Assembly: GCA_937957895.1 (NCBI GenBank) | Contig: CALFEZ010000143.1 | Coordinates: 1-10,362 of the forward strand | DNA: 10,362 nt | From: an uncultured Erysipelotrichaceae bacterium | Lineage (GTDB): Bacteria; Bacillota_I; Bacilli_A; Erysipelotrichales; Erysipelotrichaceae | Direction of reading: 5' to 3' | In this document: positions 1 to 7,320 of the stretch, piece after piece | Layout: each line of letters begins with the position of its first letter | Numbering within the stretch: position 1 is the first letter of the stretch | Notes under the pieces: model-generated | Database searches by the model: none | What the model was told of the DNA's origin: nothing | The model's input: the letters and a program-made list of their open reading frames with translations, nothing else | Translations under genes and position numbers: made by a program

Positions 1-364
1 TTTTTTGATACACATGACGCATCATCTGACTGGTATATCCCCCGATGCCTCCCATGGGAACACGATCAACGTATGGTAGGATCTCTTTATCCATCATGTT
101 GCTAAAAGTAGTTTGATCATATCTGCCGTTTTGGATGAAGTACTCTGCCATCTTGGTGATGATCCATCCTTGCTGAGATAGCTCTCCTGCCTTTAGACCA
201 TCATGATATCTACCCGGTTTTGGATCGGTATAGTCATCGATCCACGATCCATACTCAAAGCGAAGCTCTGTAAGATCATAGTACCAGTGAGGACCAATAC
301 CAAGTGCTTCCCCGATCAAAGCACCCATCAGTGCACCTTTTGCTCTGTCTTTTTTTGTTTCCAT
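1..364 (-). CDS. ADP-ribosylglycohydrolase family protein (J1-crystallin type), N-terminal part
   Basis: The first 121 codons of a minus-strand gene that runs off the left edge. The protein begins METKKDRAKGALMGALIGEA and continues with GPHWYYD, DYTDPKPGRYH, LKAGELSQQG and GGIGGYTSQ. That order of motifs is characteristic of the bacterial ADP-ribosylglycohydrolase / J1-crystallin-like group. The family removes ADP-ribose from proteins or small molecules using two metal ions, but members of this subgroup are mostly uncharacterised, so the substrate is unknown. The usual GDALG box reads GEALG here. The C-terminal metal-binding Asp residues lie outside the window and cannot be checked. The start is set by an AAAGGAGA ribosome binding site at 371-378, six bases before the ATG, and a candidate promoter lies just upstream. 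Family call firm, function uncertain. Confidence 0.85.
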   Translation of the reverse strand, partial: METKKDRAKGALMGALIGEALGIGPHWYYDLTELRFEYGSWIDDYTDPKPGRYHDGLKAGELSQQGWIITKMAEYFIQNGRYDQTTFSNMMDKEILPYVDRVPMGGIGGYTSQMMRHVYQK

Positions 365-384
365 TGATAGTCTCCTTTATGATT

Positions 385-413
385 AATGTACTGACCTTTG
401 TTTACGGATTCAA
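385..413 (-). promoter_or_regulatory. Candidate sigma-A promoter for the ADP-ribosylglycohydrolase gene
   Basis: On the minus strand a -35 TTGAAT (408-413) and a -10 TACATT (385-390) are separated by 17 bases, each matching consensus at four of six positions. Transcription would start near 378, giving a leader of only about 14 bases that is almost entirely ribosome binding site. Assigned by pattern only. Confidence 0.45.
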
Positions 414-443
414 GAGTTATGATCATGACCCGTTGAAATTGAA

Positions 444-473
444 AACATGATGATCATCATTGATCATCATGTT
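444..473 (-). terminator. GATC-rich hairpin, possible terminator of the zinc-ribbon gene
   Basis: A perfect inverted repeat with 13-bp arms (AACATGATGATCA and its complement) around the 4-base loop TCAT. On the minus strand it lies 70 bases after the stop of the zinc-ribbon gene, and TTTTC begins at its end. The T-run is short and the stem AT-rich, so termination would be weak. Each arm carries TGATCATCAT or its complement, so it could instead be a protein-binding site upstream of the next gene. Confidence 0.4.
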
Positions 474-496
474 GGCATGAGATTTAAGTTATCATG

Positions 497-513
497 AAAC
501 GGATTATCCGTTT
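497..513. terminator. Short hairpin 30 bases after the zinc-ribbon gene
   Basis: AAACGGAT and ATCCGTTT flank a single T, giving a practical stem of six pairs and a five-base loop. It sits between the stop at 544 and the larger hairpin at 444-473. There is TTT on the minus-strand side and TTTT on the plus-strand side. It may be a weak terminator on its own or act together with the second hairpin. Confidence 0.35.
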
Positions 514-543
514 TCGCAACGTCTTCAAAAAGCATAGTTACGC

Positions 544-1029
544 CTACCAGGATACTGAAAAACGGAACATGTAATAAAGCAAAGCCATTACTACCAAAAT
601 GATTGGCAGCAAAATCAGGAACAACAGTACTTTTACGATGGATGTATCTTTGTTTTCGATGGGGACGGCTGCGTATTGATCATAAGCAACAGAAGTTGAG
701 CAATATGGGCATGTCTTCCATGTTGATTGGATCGGTTGACCACAATTTTGGCATGTGGACTTCAGTTTGACACCACAATTGGGACATGACACATAGTCTT
801 TGCCGACGCGATGAGAGCATTTTGGACACTGAAGATCCGGATAGTCATTTCGAACGATCAAGTAAGCCAACAGCCCGACAAATGCCGGTACCAACACAGA
901 TATCAAAGCCCACATCAATGCATTCATGTTGCGATTGGCTGCATCTTTGTATACGAAAACGCCTATCAACAAAGGTGCCATGATCAAGATCAGGGGAATA
1001 AAAACAAACAATGCAATATAATCATTCAT
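544..1029 (-). CDS. Membrane protein with two zinc ribbons
   Basis: A protein of 161 residues with three hydrophobic segments (about 6-27, 38-59 and 132-155). Between the second and third lies a soluble domain with eight cysteines in two identical CX2C-X10-CX2C units: Cys68, 71, 82, 85 and Cys93, 96, 107, 110. This is the double zinc-ribbon arrangement. The N-terminal part (VYKDAANRNMNALMWALISV) is typical of unnamed zinc-ribbon membrane proteins in Firmicutes. The zinc ribbons probably face the cytoplasm and may bind protein or nucleic acid; no specific function is known. The start is supported by AAAAGGAGA about seven bases upstream. It lies 99 bases downstream of the transporter on the same strand with no terminator between them, so read-through is possible, but a candidate promoter lies in the gap. 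Confidence 0.8.
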   Translation of the reverse strand: MNDYIALFVFIPLILIMAPLLIGVFVYKDAANRNMNALMWALISVLVPAFVGLLAYLIVRNDYPDLQCPKCSHRVGKDYVSCPNCGVKLKSTCQNCGQPIQSTWKTCPYCSTSVAYDQYAAVPIENKDTSIVKVLLFLILLPIILVVMALLYYMFRFSVSW

Positions 1030-1076
1030 CGTAACTATCTCCTTTTTATTTCATTTGATATTGTACTTAAGGGATC

Positions 1077-1104
1077 ATCATACTCTGATCCATCACTTGC
1101 TCAA
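1077..1104 (-). promoter_or_regulatory. Candidate promoter for the zinc-ribbon membrane protein
   Basis: On the minus strand TTGAGC (1099-1104) and TATGAT (1077-1082) are 16 bases apart in the gap between the transporter stop and the zinc-ribbon start. Matches to consensus are four of six and five of six. It would give a leader of about 40 bases ending in the AAAAGGAGA ribosome binding site. Confidence 0.45.
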
Positions 1105-1128
1105 TTGTACTTTGTTTGAGGCTTTAAC

Positions 1129-2397
1129 TCAAGACCAGATCAACCAAATCAAGATATATGAAGTCGACACAGCCATCAGTGTAAACGGGATACCGATGGT
1201 GGCAAAATCCTTGAGAGTAACATGGAATCCTTGCTTTTTCAAAATACCTATCCCGGCAATGTTGGCAGAAGCTCCGATCGGCGATAGATTACCACCCAGC
1301 GTTGCTCCGGTCAAAAGACCAAAATACAGCAAAGTCGGATCAATCCCCATTTTGACGGATAACATAGAGACGACCGGAAGCATGGTAGCAACATAGGGAA
1401 TATTGTCAATAAATGCCGAGATCACCACACTGCTCCAGACGATCAACGTGAAAGCCATAAATGGATCATCTTTAGTCCATCGTTCAAGGATAAGACTTAT
1501 ATCATCGATGATGCCCACGTTGGTGATGGCAGCTATGATCACAAACAAGCTGCCAAGCAACAAGATCGTATGATGATCGATCTCCTTTAAGGTAGACATG
1601 ATAGATTTGATCCTTTTTTTTGCGATCATGTTTCTGATCAATCCGATCAACAAAACGACCATGCAGATAGTTCCGTTGGTATATTCAAAATCGATCCTCA
1701 AAACAGAAGCTAGGATCAATGACCCAATCATCAAAAGCAAGAGAATCGAAGGAAAATAATCTTCCACTTTTTGGATGTGATCGAATGTGACTTTTTGATC
1801 GTATTTTTTAAACAGGACCATCAAGACAACCAAACTAGTCAACGCTCCTGCTTGCACAAACCAAAAGATACTTGGTTTTCCATGGAAAAAAAAGAAATCC
1901 AAAAAGTTCATTTTGGCATATCCTCCCAACAAAATGGAAGTCGTATCACCTACTAAGGTCGCAGCCCCTTGTAGATTGCTGGAGACAGCGATCGCTATCA
2001 CAAAAGGTACGGGATTGACTTTCAACTTCTTGGCAACACTAAGGGCAATCGGAGCGATCATAAGCACTGTCGCAACATTGTCGATAAAAGCAGAGATGAT
2101 CCCGGCAAACAATGCCATGCTGATGATTGCCCATTTTGCATTGGAAGTATGTCGTAAAATATGATCTGCCAACAACAAAGGCATTTTAGACTCAATAAAA
2201 AGAGCCACGATACCCATCGATCCGGTGATCAAAAGCAGCACATTGAAGTCGATCGCATCCAACAGTGTATCGATCGGAACGATCTGAATGGCTATCAACA
2301 TGATAGCAACCGATGCAGCGATCATCCATCGATATCTTGGAAATGTCAACAAAAGTACATATGTGATGATAAAACAAACTAGTACGAACTCTTTCAT
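1129..2397 (-). CDS. IT-superfamily (ArsB/NhaD/SLC13-like) membrane transporter
   Basis: A hydrophobic protein of 422 residues with about 10-12 membrane segments. It has the two-fold internal symmetry of the ion transporter superfamily: SAFIDNVAT at 102-110 matches SAFIDNIPY at 327-335, and GDTTSILLGG at 150-159 corresponds to the region SPIGASANIAG at 372-382. These are the paired hairpin and SNT/DNT-like regions that hold substrate and sodium in SLC13, NhaD and ArsB relatives (CitMHS/ArsB Pfam families). Substrate cannot be decided: Na+/H+ exchange, arsenite, or dicarboxylate/citrate are all possible. No arsR, arsC or citrate-utilisation gene is nearby. The start is supported by GAGGAT five bases upstream. 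It diverges from the Fpg-like gene, sharing an intergenic region of 186 bases in which I saw no convincing minus-strand promoter. Confidence 0.85.
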   Translation of the reverse strand: MKEFVLVCFIITYVLLLTFPRYRWMIAASVAIMLIAIQIVPIDTLLDAIDFNVLLLITGSMGIVALFIESKMPLLLADHILRHTSNAKWAIISMALFAGIISAFIDNVATVLMIAPIALSVAKKLKVNPVPFVIAIAVSSNLQGAATLVGDTTSILLGGYAKMNFLDFFFFHGKPSIFWFVQAGALTSLVVLMVLFKKYDQKVTFDHIQKVEDYFPSILLLLMIGSLILASVLRIDFEYTNGTICMVVLLIGLIRNMIAKKRIKSIMSTLKEIDHHTILLLGSLFVIIAAITNVGIIDDISLILERWTKDDPFMAFTLIVWSSVVISAFIDNIPYVATMLPVVSMLSVKMGIDPTLLYFGLLTGATLGGNLSPIGASANIAGIGILKKQGFHVTLKDFATIGIPFTLMAVSTSYILIWLIWS

Positions 2398-2529
2398 AAG
2401 ATCCTCGATCTCAGTCTTAAGGCACCTACTGATCTATTATCTCTTTATTGAAGATGAAACTGATCAGGGATAATGTTCCTTCACCTTTTCATATTACACC
2501 AATCACGATCATATTCAAGCAAAATCCAA

Positions 2530-2558
2530 ATGAAAATCGATCTTGGGCATGCTACAAT
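2530..2558 (+). promoter_or_regulatory. Candidate extended -10 promoter for the Fpg-like gene
   Basis: ATGAAA (2530-2535) as -35, a 17-base spacer, and TACAAT (2553-2558) preceded by TGC, which makes an extended -10. Transcription would start near 2565, about 19 bases before the ATG at 2584. This fits the internal start chosen for the gene. Confidence 0.5.
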
Positions 2559-2583
2559 CAAACCAAACAAAGGGAGGCCTTTT

Positions 2584-3414
2584 ATGCTAGAGATCCCAGA
2601 AGCAAACCATCAGGCAAACCAGCTTGATCGTATCATCAAACATAAAACCATCCAGGAGGTGCTCGTCGCTCATTCTCCTCACAAATTTGCTTTTTTTCAC
2701 GAAGATCCAAATGACTATCCCACGATGTTGTTCCACAAAAAAATCACCGGTGCATCTGCCTATGGAGGATTGATCGAAATCGAAGCACAAGATATCAGGA
2801 TCGTATTTGGAGACAGTGTCAATATTCGATATATCGGACATGATCAAAAAAAACCGGAGAAGCATCAGTTGCTGCTTGGATTTACCGATGGATCAGCTTT
2901 GGTTTGCTTTGTTTCCATGTATGGAGGACTATGGGTTTTTAAAGAAGGATCCATGAAAAACCATTATTATGCCATTGCCAAAGAAAAACCATCTGTGTTA
3001 TCCGATGCATTTGATTGGAACTACTTTTGGATGATGCTTGAAAATCAAAAGCCGACATTGAGCATCAAAGCAGTGTTGGCCACTGAACAGCGCATTCCGG
3101 GTTTTGGTAATGGTGTCCTTCAAGATGTACTGTATCATGCGGGTATGCATCCAAAAACAAAACTCAATGAAATTTCCGACCAGCAACGACTGAAGCTCTA
3201 TGCTGTTATTAAAGAGACGATCAAGGAAATGACTGATGCTGGTGGACGATCCACGGAAAAAGACATTTTTGGTCAACAGGGAGGTTATCCGGTCATCATG
3301 GCCAAACACAACTTATTCAAACCGTGTCCAACATGCAACACTCTGATCGTCAAGGAAGCTTATATGGGCGGAAATGTCTATTTCTGTCCGACATGTCAAC
3401 CATTGCATCGATGA
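2584..3414 (+). CDS. Fpg/Nei-family DNA glycosylase homologue lacking the catalytic N-terminal proline
   Basis: A protein of 276 residues with the full Fpg/Nei layout. An N-terminal domain starts MLEIPEANHQ. The helix-two-turn-helix region is at about 165-190 (LATEQRIPGFGNGVLQDVL, then AGMHP; Asn176 equals the conserved Asn of the GIGN box). GGRSTEKDIFG is at 220-230, and a C-terminal zinc finger uses Cys248, 251, 268 and 271 (CPTC and FCPTCQ). True Fpg/Nei enzymes start MPE, and the exposed Pro is the nucleophile; here residue 2 is Leu while Glu3 is kept. The zinc-finger loop Arg position reads Asn (GGNVYF). I recall a Firmicutes group with the same MLE/MIELPEA start, so this is probably a conserved subfamily, not decay. 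It may bind damaged DNA or use another nucleophile. The start is fixed by AGGGAGG at 2571-2577, six bases upstream; the same frame is open back to an ATG at 2473, but that has no support. Confidence 0.85.
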   Translation: MLEIPEANHQANQLDRIIKHKTIQEVLVAHSPHKFAFFHEDPNDYPTMLFHKKITGASAYGGLIEIEAQDIRIVFGDSVNIRYIGHDQKKPEKHQLLLGFTDGSALVCFVSMYGGLWVFKEGSMKNHYYAIAKEKPSVLSDAFDWNYFWMMLENQKPTLSIKAVLATEQRIPGFGNGVLQDVLYHAGMHPKTKLNEISDQQRLKLYAVIKETIKEMTDAGGRSTEKDIFGQQGGYPVIMAKHNLFKPCPTCNTLIVKEAYMGGNVYFCPTCQPLHR

Positions 3415-3426
3415 AATTCGTTTTAA

Positions 3427-3456
3427 AAAAATCCTGATTTCTCAGGATTCTTTGTT
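3427..3456. terminator. Bidirectional terminator after the Fpg-like gene
   Basis: A hairpin with AATCCTGA and TCAGGATT arms (3430-3437, 3442-3449) and a TTTC loop. It starts 16 bases after the Fpg-like stop. The plus-strand tail is CTTTGTT, only fair. The minus-strand tail is a run of seven T, a much better terminator. This suggests that a minus-strand transcript also ends here, or once did. Confidence 0.75.
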
Positions 3457-3486
3457 ATGCTTGTATGATTTTTTTGTCTTCTCTTT

Positions 3487-3755
3487 TTAGACATCCATGT
3501 CTGGTAATTTTTCGATATCTATAGTCTGTGCCATGAAGTTTTGATGATGATATCTTCAATTACTTTGAAAACGTCATAAACCTTATAATCATCCGCTTTT
3601 GATAGATAAAAAGTGGTTTTCAGTATTAATCTTATTAGCTTTTAAAACTTGATGATTATGGGTCGATATCATGATAAAAGAGAGTTCAACTGACAAAGAG
3701 CAAGATCAAACTCACCATTCTCTATGACGTACAAAACATTCGAAAAGGAATCAGC
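3487..3755 (-). pseudogene. Possible eroded minus-strand gene, family unknown
   Basis: Three to four short minus-strand frames follow one another with small overlaps and look protein-like. They are 3755-3669 (contains SFSNVLYVIENGEFDLALC); a frame that ends at 3589 (contains MISTHNHQVLKANKINTE); 3641-3519 (contains YLSKADDYKVYDVFKVIED); and 3534-3487 (MAQTIDIEKLPDMDV, then TAA). Read in order with frameshifts they would make the C-terminal 80-90 residues of one protein, ending 38 bases before a terminator whose strong T-run is on this strand. I do not recognise the family. Open frames of 30-40 codons also occur by chance in such DNA, so this is a suggestion. Confidence 0.3.
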
Positions 3756-3867
3756 TCAACTGCATAATGATGCATGAATGAAACATAAGCTTATGAAGAG
3801 ACATCGAGAATCTTATGGTTTTACAAGTATCATCTTATTTGTTGGAGTTGATGCTCTAAGATGCTTG

Positions 3868-3873
3868 TATAAT
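3868..3873 (+). promoter_or_regulatory. Perfect -10 hexamer upstream of the subtilase
   Basis: TATAAT, 72 bases before the subtilase ATG. No acceptable -35 lies at 16-18 bases, so it would need an activator or another sigma contact. The ribosome binding site of the subtilase is GAGGA at 3936-3940. Confidence 0.35.
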
Positions 3874-3945
3874 CCTGATTTCGATGTAAAATGAAGGTGT
3901 AAAATGAAACGAAGCTGAACAACCAGTTTCTTTCTGAGGAATGAC

Positions 3946-5868
3946 ATGAAAAAGATAAATCATGCCACCATGATCGTTTGGACGATGGTGTTTTCGTTGC
4001 TTTTATGTTTGCCGTCAGGCATCATCACCAAAGCTGATCAACCACAGGAAGTGATCGTCGTTTTTAAACATGATGTGGACTCTCAAGCACTGGCCAAAGC
4101 CAATGCTTCGATCCAAAAAAAGTACGATAACTTCCCGATTATCAAAGCACGATTGTCTGAAAAGGGCATCGCTGCATTAGCAAACAACCCCAACATCGTC
4201 TCCATTGAACCGGATTCGATTATCACCATGACAGCTGACACCCTCGAATGGGGGGTGGCGAGAGTCCAGGCACCCACTGCTTGGAATGCAGGATACACCG
4301 GGATCAACATCAAAGTAGCTGTCATTGATACCGGCATTGCCTTGCATCCTGACCTGACGATCGAAGGCGGAGCCAATTTCGTCGCAACAGCTTCCTCCTA
4401 CTATGATGACAATGGTCATGGCACTCATGTGGCAGGTATCATTGCCGCAAAAATCAATGGGTTGGGAGTCATTGGAGTAGCCCCTGATGCCAAGCTTTAC
4501 AGTGTCAAGGTCTTGAGTAGTTCCGGAAGTGGATATTTGTCAGATGTCGTATCCGGGATCGACTGGTCCATCACCAACAACATGGACATCATCAACATGA
4601 GCCTTGGTTCTTCGACAGATTCACCAGCGATGAAAACAGCAATCGATACTGCTTACTATGGTCATGGCATCTTGGTGGTTGCTTCAGCCGGAAATTCGGG
4701 TACTTTAAACACAAGAAGAGACAACGTCGGATATCCGGCAAAGTATGATTCGGTGATCGCCGTAGCAGCCACCGACATCAACAACAACCGTGCCTCTTTC
4801 TCTTCAACCGGACCTGCCGTAGAAGTAGCCGCACCGGGAGTCAGCATCCGCAGTACATATCTTAACAATGGCTATGCTACTTTAAGTGGAACATCGATGT
4901 CAGCACCTCATGTAGCAGGTCATTTGGCATTGATGAAACAAGCCTTCCCAACACTGAGTGCAGCATCCCTTCGCATCAAGTTGCAAGAATACACACTTGA
5001 TCTTGGTACTATAGGGAAAGACAATTTGTATGGTTATGGATTGATACAGACATTCATCGAAGCATCATCACAGATCACAATCCAATATCAGCCAACCATC
5101 GGAGGAAGTGTAAGTCGTACCTCTGAGACACTCGATCCCCAAACCGGGACCGCACAAGGCTCCATTGCATCAGCAAATGCAGGATATCATTTTGTCCATT
5201 GGATCGACGGATCAGGCAACATCGTTACGACCGATACGACCTGGATACCTCAAAAAGTGGATGGAGTTTACGTAAGTGCAACATATACCGCCGTGTTTGT
5301 TGAAAATGATGCTATCACGATCACCTATCAAGCAACCATCGGTGGTGATGTCGATCCAACCAGTGAGACACTTGCCCCCGTGACCGGGGTCGCTTCCGGA
5401 TCGACTGCGACTGCACAATCGGGATATCGTTTTGTGAGTTGGACCGATGCATCCGATATGATCGTGGGGACAGATCCATATTTTATCCCACCAAAAATCG
5501 ATGGGCTGAATGTAAGTGCTACGTATCGAGCCAATTTCGAAGTCTATGAACCTGTTGAACTAAGAACCTTCACAAAGATCCTGATGGCTTCAGAGTACAT
5601 AGCCGGATCAAAGATCCTCATCACCGTCGAAGTCAGCAATGGGATTGATCCGATCGCAGGTGCTTCGATCGTACTGACGATCATACCACCTTCCAGCACC
5701 AAATCTCGCACCATCATCACGACATTGTCTACAGCAATGGATGGCAAAGCGACCTACACCATGAATACCAACAAAAATTCCATCAAAGGAACGTATACGG
5801 TCGTTGCTGAAACATCGTATCCTGATTATCAAAGCAGCAGTGATCAGACAACATTCTTGTTGAAATGA
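3946..5868 (+). CDS. Secreted subtilisin-family (S8) serine protease with InlB-type repeats and Ig-like C-terminus
   Basis: A preproprotease of 640 residues that acts outside the cell. Residues 1-30 are a signal peptide (two Lys, a hydrophobic core, likely cleavage after ITKA). Residues 33-95 fit the I9 inhibitor propeptide. The catalytic domain covers about 105-370 with an intact triad: Asp128 (VAVIDTG), His158 (NGHGTHVAG) and Ser317 (SGTSMSAPH), plus the oxyanion Asn250 (ASAGNSG). Residues 377-536 are two 80-residue repeats with the GYxFxxW and NVSATYxA pattern of divergent InlB B-repeats (Flg_new-like). Residues 540-640 look like a bacterial Ig-like domain (DGKATYTMNTN, KGTYTVVAE). There is no LPXTG or hydrophobic tail, so it is probably released or held non-covalently; the repeats may bind wall or substrate. 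The start has GAGGA five bases upstream. It stands alone between a gap and a convergent MATE gene. Target substrate unknown. Confidence 0.93.
   Translation: MKKINHATMIVWTMVFSLLLCLPSGIITKADQPQEVIVVFKHDVDSQALAKANASIQKKYDNFPIIKARLSEKGIAALANNPNIVSIEPDSIITMTADTLEWGVARVQAPTAWNAGYTGINIKVAVIDTGIALHPDLTIEGGANFVATASSYYDDNGHGTHVAGIIAAKINGLGVIGVAPDAKLYSVKVLSSSGSGYLSDVVSGIDWSITNNMDIINMSLGSSTDSPAMKTAIDTAYYGHGILVVASAGNSGTLNTRRDNVGYPAKYDSVIAVAATDINNNRASFSSTGPAVEVAAPGVSIRSTYLNNGYATLSGTSMSAPHVAGHLALMKQAFPTLSAASLRIKLQEYTLDLGTIGKDNLYGYGLIQTFIEASSQITIQYQPTIGGSVSRTSETLDPQTGTAQGSIASANAGYHFVHWIDGSGNIVTTDTTWIPQKVDGVYVSATYTAVFVENDAITITYQATIGGDVDPTSETLAPVTGVASGSTATAQSGYRFVSWTDASDMIVGTDPYFIPPKIDGLNVSATYRANFEVYEPVELRTFTKILMASEYIAGSKILITVEVSNGIDPIAGASIVLTIIPPSSTKSRTIITTLSTAMDGKATYTMNTNKNSIKGTYTVVAETSYPDYQSSSDQTTFLLK
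5074..5553 (+). repeat. Two tandem 240-bp in-gene repeats (80 residues each)
   Basis: Units 5074-5313 and 5314-5553 encode residues 377-456 and 457-536 of the subtilase. Shared anchors are ITIxYQxTIGG, TSETL, the GYxFVxW(I/T)D core, and DGxxVSATYxAxF. Similarity is obvious in protein and partial in DNA, so the duplication is old or was selected to diverge. Confidence 0.85.
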
Positions 5869-5879
5869 CGTATAAAAAT

Positions 5880-5912
5880 AAAAGCACCTTGCTGTCATAT
5901 CAAGGTGCTTTT
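5880..5912. terminator. Bidirectional terminator between subtilase and MATE gene
   Basis: A 12-bp perfect stem (AAAAGCACCTTG at 5880-5891, its complement at 5901-5912) with a nine-base loop. It starts 11 bases after the subtilase stop and ends 19 bases before the MATE stop on the other strand. Tails are TTTTG on plus and TTTTATTTTTA on minus, so it serves both converging genes. Confidence 0.9.
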
Positions 5913-5931
5913 GTTATGAAAAAATGGGTGA

Positions 5932-7263
5932 TCACACCCACTTGTATTTCTGCCAGTAGTTTTTATGCCAACGAACAAGCAAGATCAATCCTCGAAGGAT
6001 TTCATCAACAGCAAATGCGATCCAGATACCAACCAACCCCCATTGTAAAACCACTCCAAGATAATACGACAAACTGACAGTCACGACCCACACCGAGATC
6101 ATTCCCACCATGGCCGGGAAATATACATCACCTGCCCCTTTCATCGCATTGACCAACACAATGTTGAGGACACGTCCTTGTTCCACAAACACATCGATGA
6201 TAAAGATCGTACTCGCCAGTGCAATGACATTTCGATCATCGGTAAAAAGGGTTAGGATCGTCGGACCAAAGAAAACCAACATCATTGACATGCCCAAAGC
6301 GATCAGACTGGAATATCCCAAATAGCGCAGCACGACTTTTTTGGCATCATCATAATCATCCGATCCCACAAATCGACCTACCACGATCAACAGCGCTTGG
6401 GCAATGGCGATCACTGCCAAATAAACAAACCATGCCAGTGTTTGCACATACAATCTGGTATTGATCACCACGATCCCAAAAAGATTGATCATGCTGAAGA
6501 TGACGACTTGCCCAGTCTGATAAGAAAGAAGTTCCATCGCTCCCGGGATCCCAACTTTGATCATCTTGATGATCATTTTTTTTGGCCAGCTTTTAACCAC
6601 TTTCCATGAGATCGTGATATGAAGTTTTGTCTTTAGATACCAAAGATAGATCAGCAGTCCAACAAACCTCGAAAATGCTGTTGAGATCGCAACTCCCGTC
6701 ACACCCAGCACAGGGATATTGAAAGGCCCAAACAAAAAGGCATAGTTCCCAACCACATTGAGCAGATTGATCAGCAGTGATACCGTCATAACGACTTTGG
6801 GATGACCCATGGTACGAATCGTCGTGGTCAGACTCAAACTGATGGCATACACAAACAGAAATCCACCGACGATACTCATATAGGAAACAGCAAGTGGAGC
6901 GATTTCTTTTGGGATATTGATCAATAGTAGGATGGATTCTCCAAATCCGAGGATGATCAAAGACAAGACCAACGAAAATGCCAATATCCCAAAAAACGCC
7001 AAAGAAACGATGATTGGAAGATCCTCATCTTTTTTGGCACCGATACTTTGAGATATCAATATCGCCGTGGCTGATGTTACGATCGTAAATAAAAGTCCCA
7101 CGATCTGAAAGAGTTGATTGGCATTACCGACAGCTCCAACCGCATACTGATCAAAACGACTCAGCATCAAAATGTCGATGTTTCCCATCAACATAAACAA
7201 TGCAATTTCGATAAAGATCGGCCAAGCCAGAGAGAAGACACCTAATTTACGAACAGTCATCAT
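5932..7263 (-). CDS. MATE-family multidrug/toxin efflux transporter
   Basis: A protein of 443 residues with about 12 membrane helices in two homologous halves. Features of the MATE family are the N-terminal PIFIEIALFMLMGNIDILML segment, the paired loops IRTMGHPK (149-156) and MKGAGDVYFP (374-383) at matching places in each half, and the GVTGVAIST (187-195) and GLVGIWIAFAVDE (409-421) segments. MATE proteins export drugs or metabolites, usually in exchange for Na+ or H+; the ion and substrate cannot be told from sequence alone. Length is normal. Two consecutive Met codons lie at the start; only a weak AGAAAG precedes them, so the start could be off by one codon. The gene is monocistronic, with its own candidate promoter and the shared terminator downstream. 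Confidence 0.92.
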   Translation of the reverse strand: MMTVRKLGVFSLAWPIFIEIALFMLMGNIDILMLSRFDQYAVGAVGNANQLFQIVGLLFTIVTSATAILISQSIGAKKDEDLPIIVSLAFFGILAFSLVLSLIILGFGESILLLINIPKEIAPLAVSYMSIVGGFLFVYAISLSLTTTIRTMGHPKVVMTVSLLINLLNVVGNYAFLFGPFNIPVLGVTGVAISTAFSRFVGLLIYLWYLKTKLHITISWKVVKSWPKKMIIKMIKVGIPGAMELLSYQTGQVVIFSMINLFGIVVINTRLYVQTLAWFVYLAVIAIAQALLIVVGRFVGSDDYDDAKKVVLRYLGYSSLIALGMSMMLVFFGPTILTLFTDDRNVIALASTIFIIDVFVEQGRVLNIVLVNAMKGAGDVYFPAMVGMISVWVVTVSLSYYLGVVLQWGLVGIWIAFAVDEILRGLILLVRWHKNYWQKYKWV

Positions 7264-7287
7264 GATAACTTTCTAATGATTCATCGT

Positions 7288-7315
7288 ATAGTATACTACC
7301 TTTTGAACCTTACAA
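7288..7315 (-). promoter_or_regulatory. Candidate promoter for the MATE gene, with palindrome
   Basis: On the minus strand TTGTAA (7310-7315) and TACTAT (7288-7293) are 16 bases apart, directly after the T-run of the upstream terminator. The -10 overlaps the perfect palindrome TAGTATACTA (7289-7298), which may be an operator or only an AT-rich coincidence. Confidence 0.45.
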
Positions 7316-7320
7316 CCAAA

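Larger units (their letters stand above)
3415..3945. other. AT-rich gap of 530 bases without an intact gene
   Basis: Between the Fpg-like gene and the subtilase there is no frame above 45 codons with a ribosome binding site. The gap holds the terminator at 3427-3456, a possible minus-strand gene remnant (3487-3755), a 12-base palindrome CATAAGCTTATG at 3784-3795, an 11-base direct repeat TGTAAAATGAA at 3885-3895 and 3898-3908, and a TATAAT at 3868-3873. It is AT-rich compared with the genes and has a single GATC, against about one per 60 bases over the whole window. Confidence 0.6.

Noticed and set aside
2473..2583. Upstream extension of the Fpg-like gene to an ATG at 2473
   Set aside because: No ribosome binding site, no family similarity in the extra 37 residues, and it would run through the candidate promoter; AGGGAGG at 2571-2577 fixes the start at 2584.
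3565..3589. TTGAAA and TATAAT as a plus-strand promoter
   Set aside because: The spacer is only 13 bases and no gene follows within 350 bases; TATAAT here is likely part of AT-rich background.
3778..3894. Plus-strand frame of 38 codons in the gap before the subtilase
   Set aside because: No ribosome binding site and no recognisable sequence; frames of this length are expected by chance.
5212..5418. Minus-strand frames of 60-100 codons inside the subtilase
   Set aside because: They are shadows of a strongly supported gene, have no ribosome binding sites and encode arginine- and cysteine-rich nonsense.
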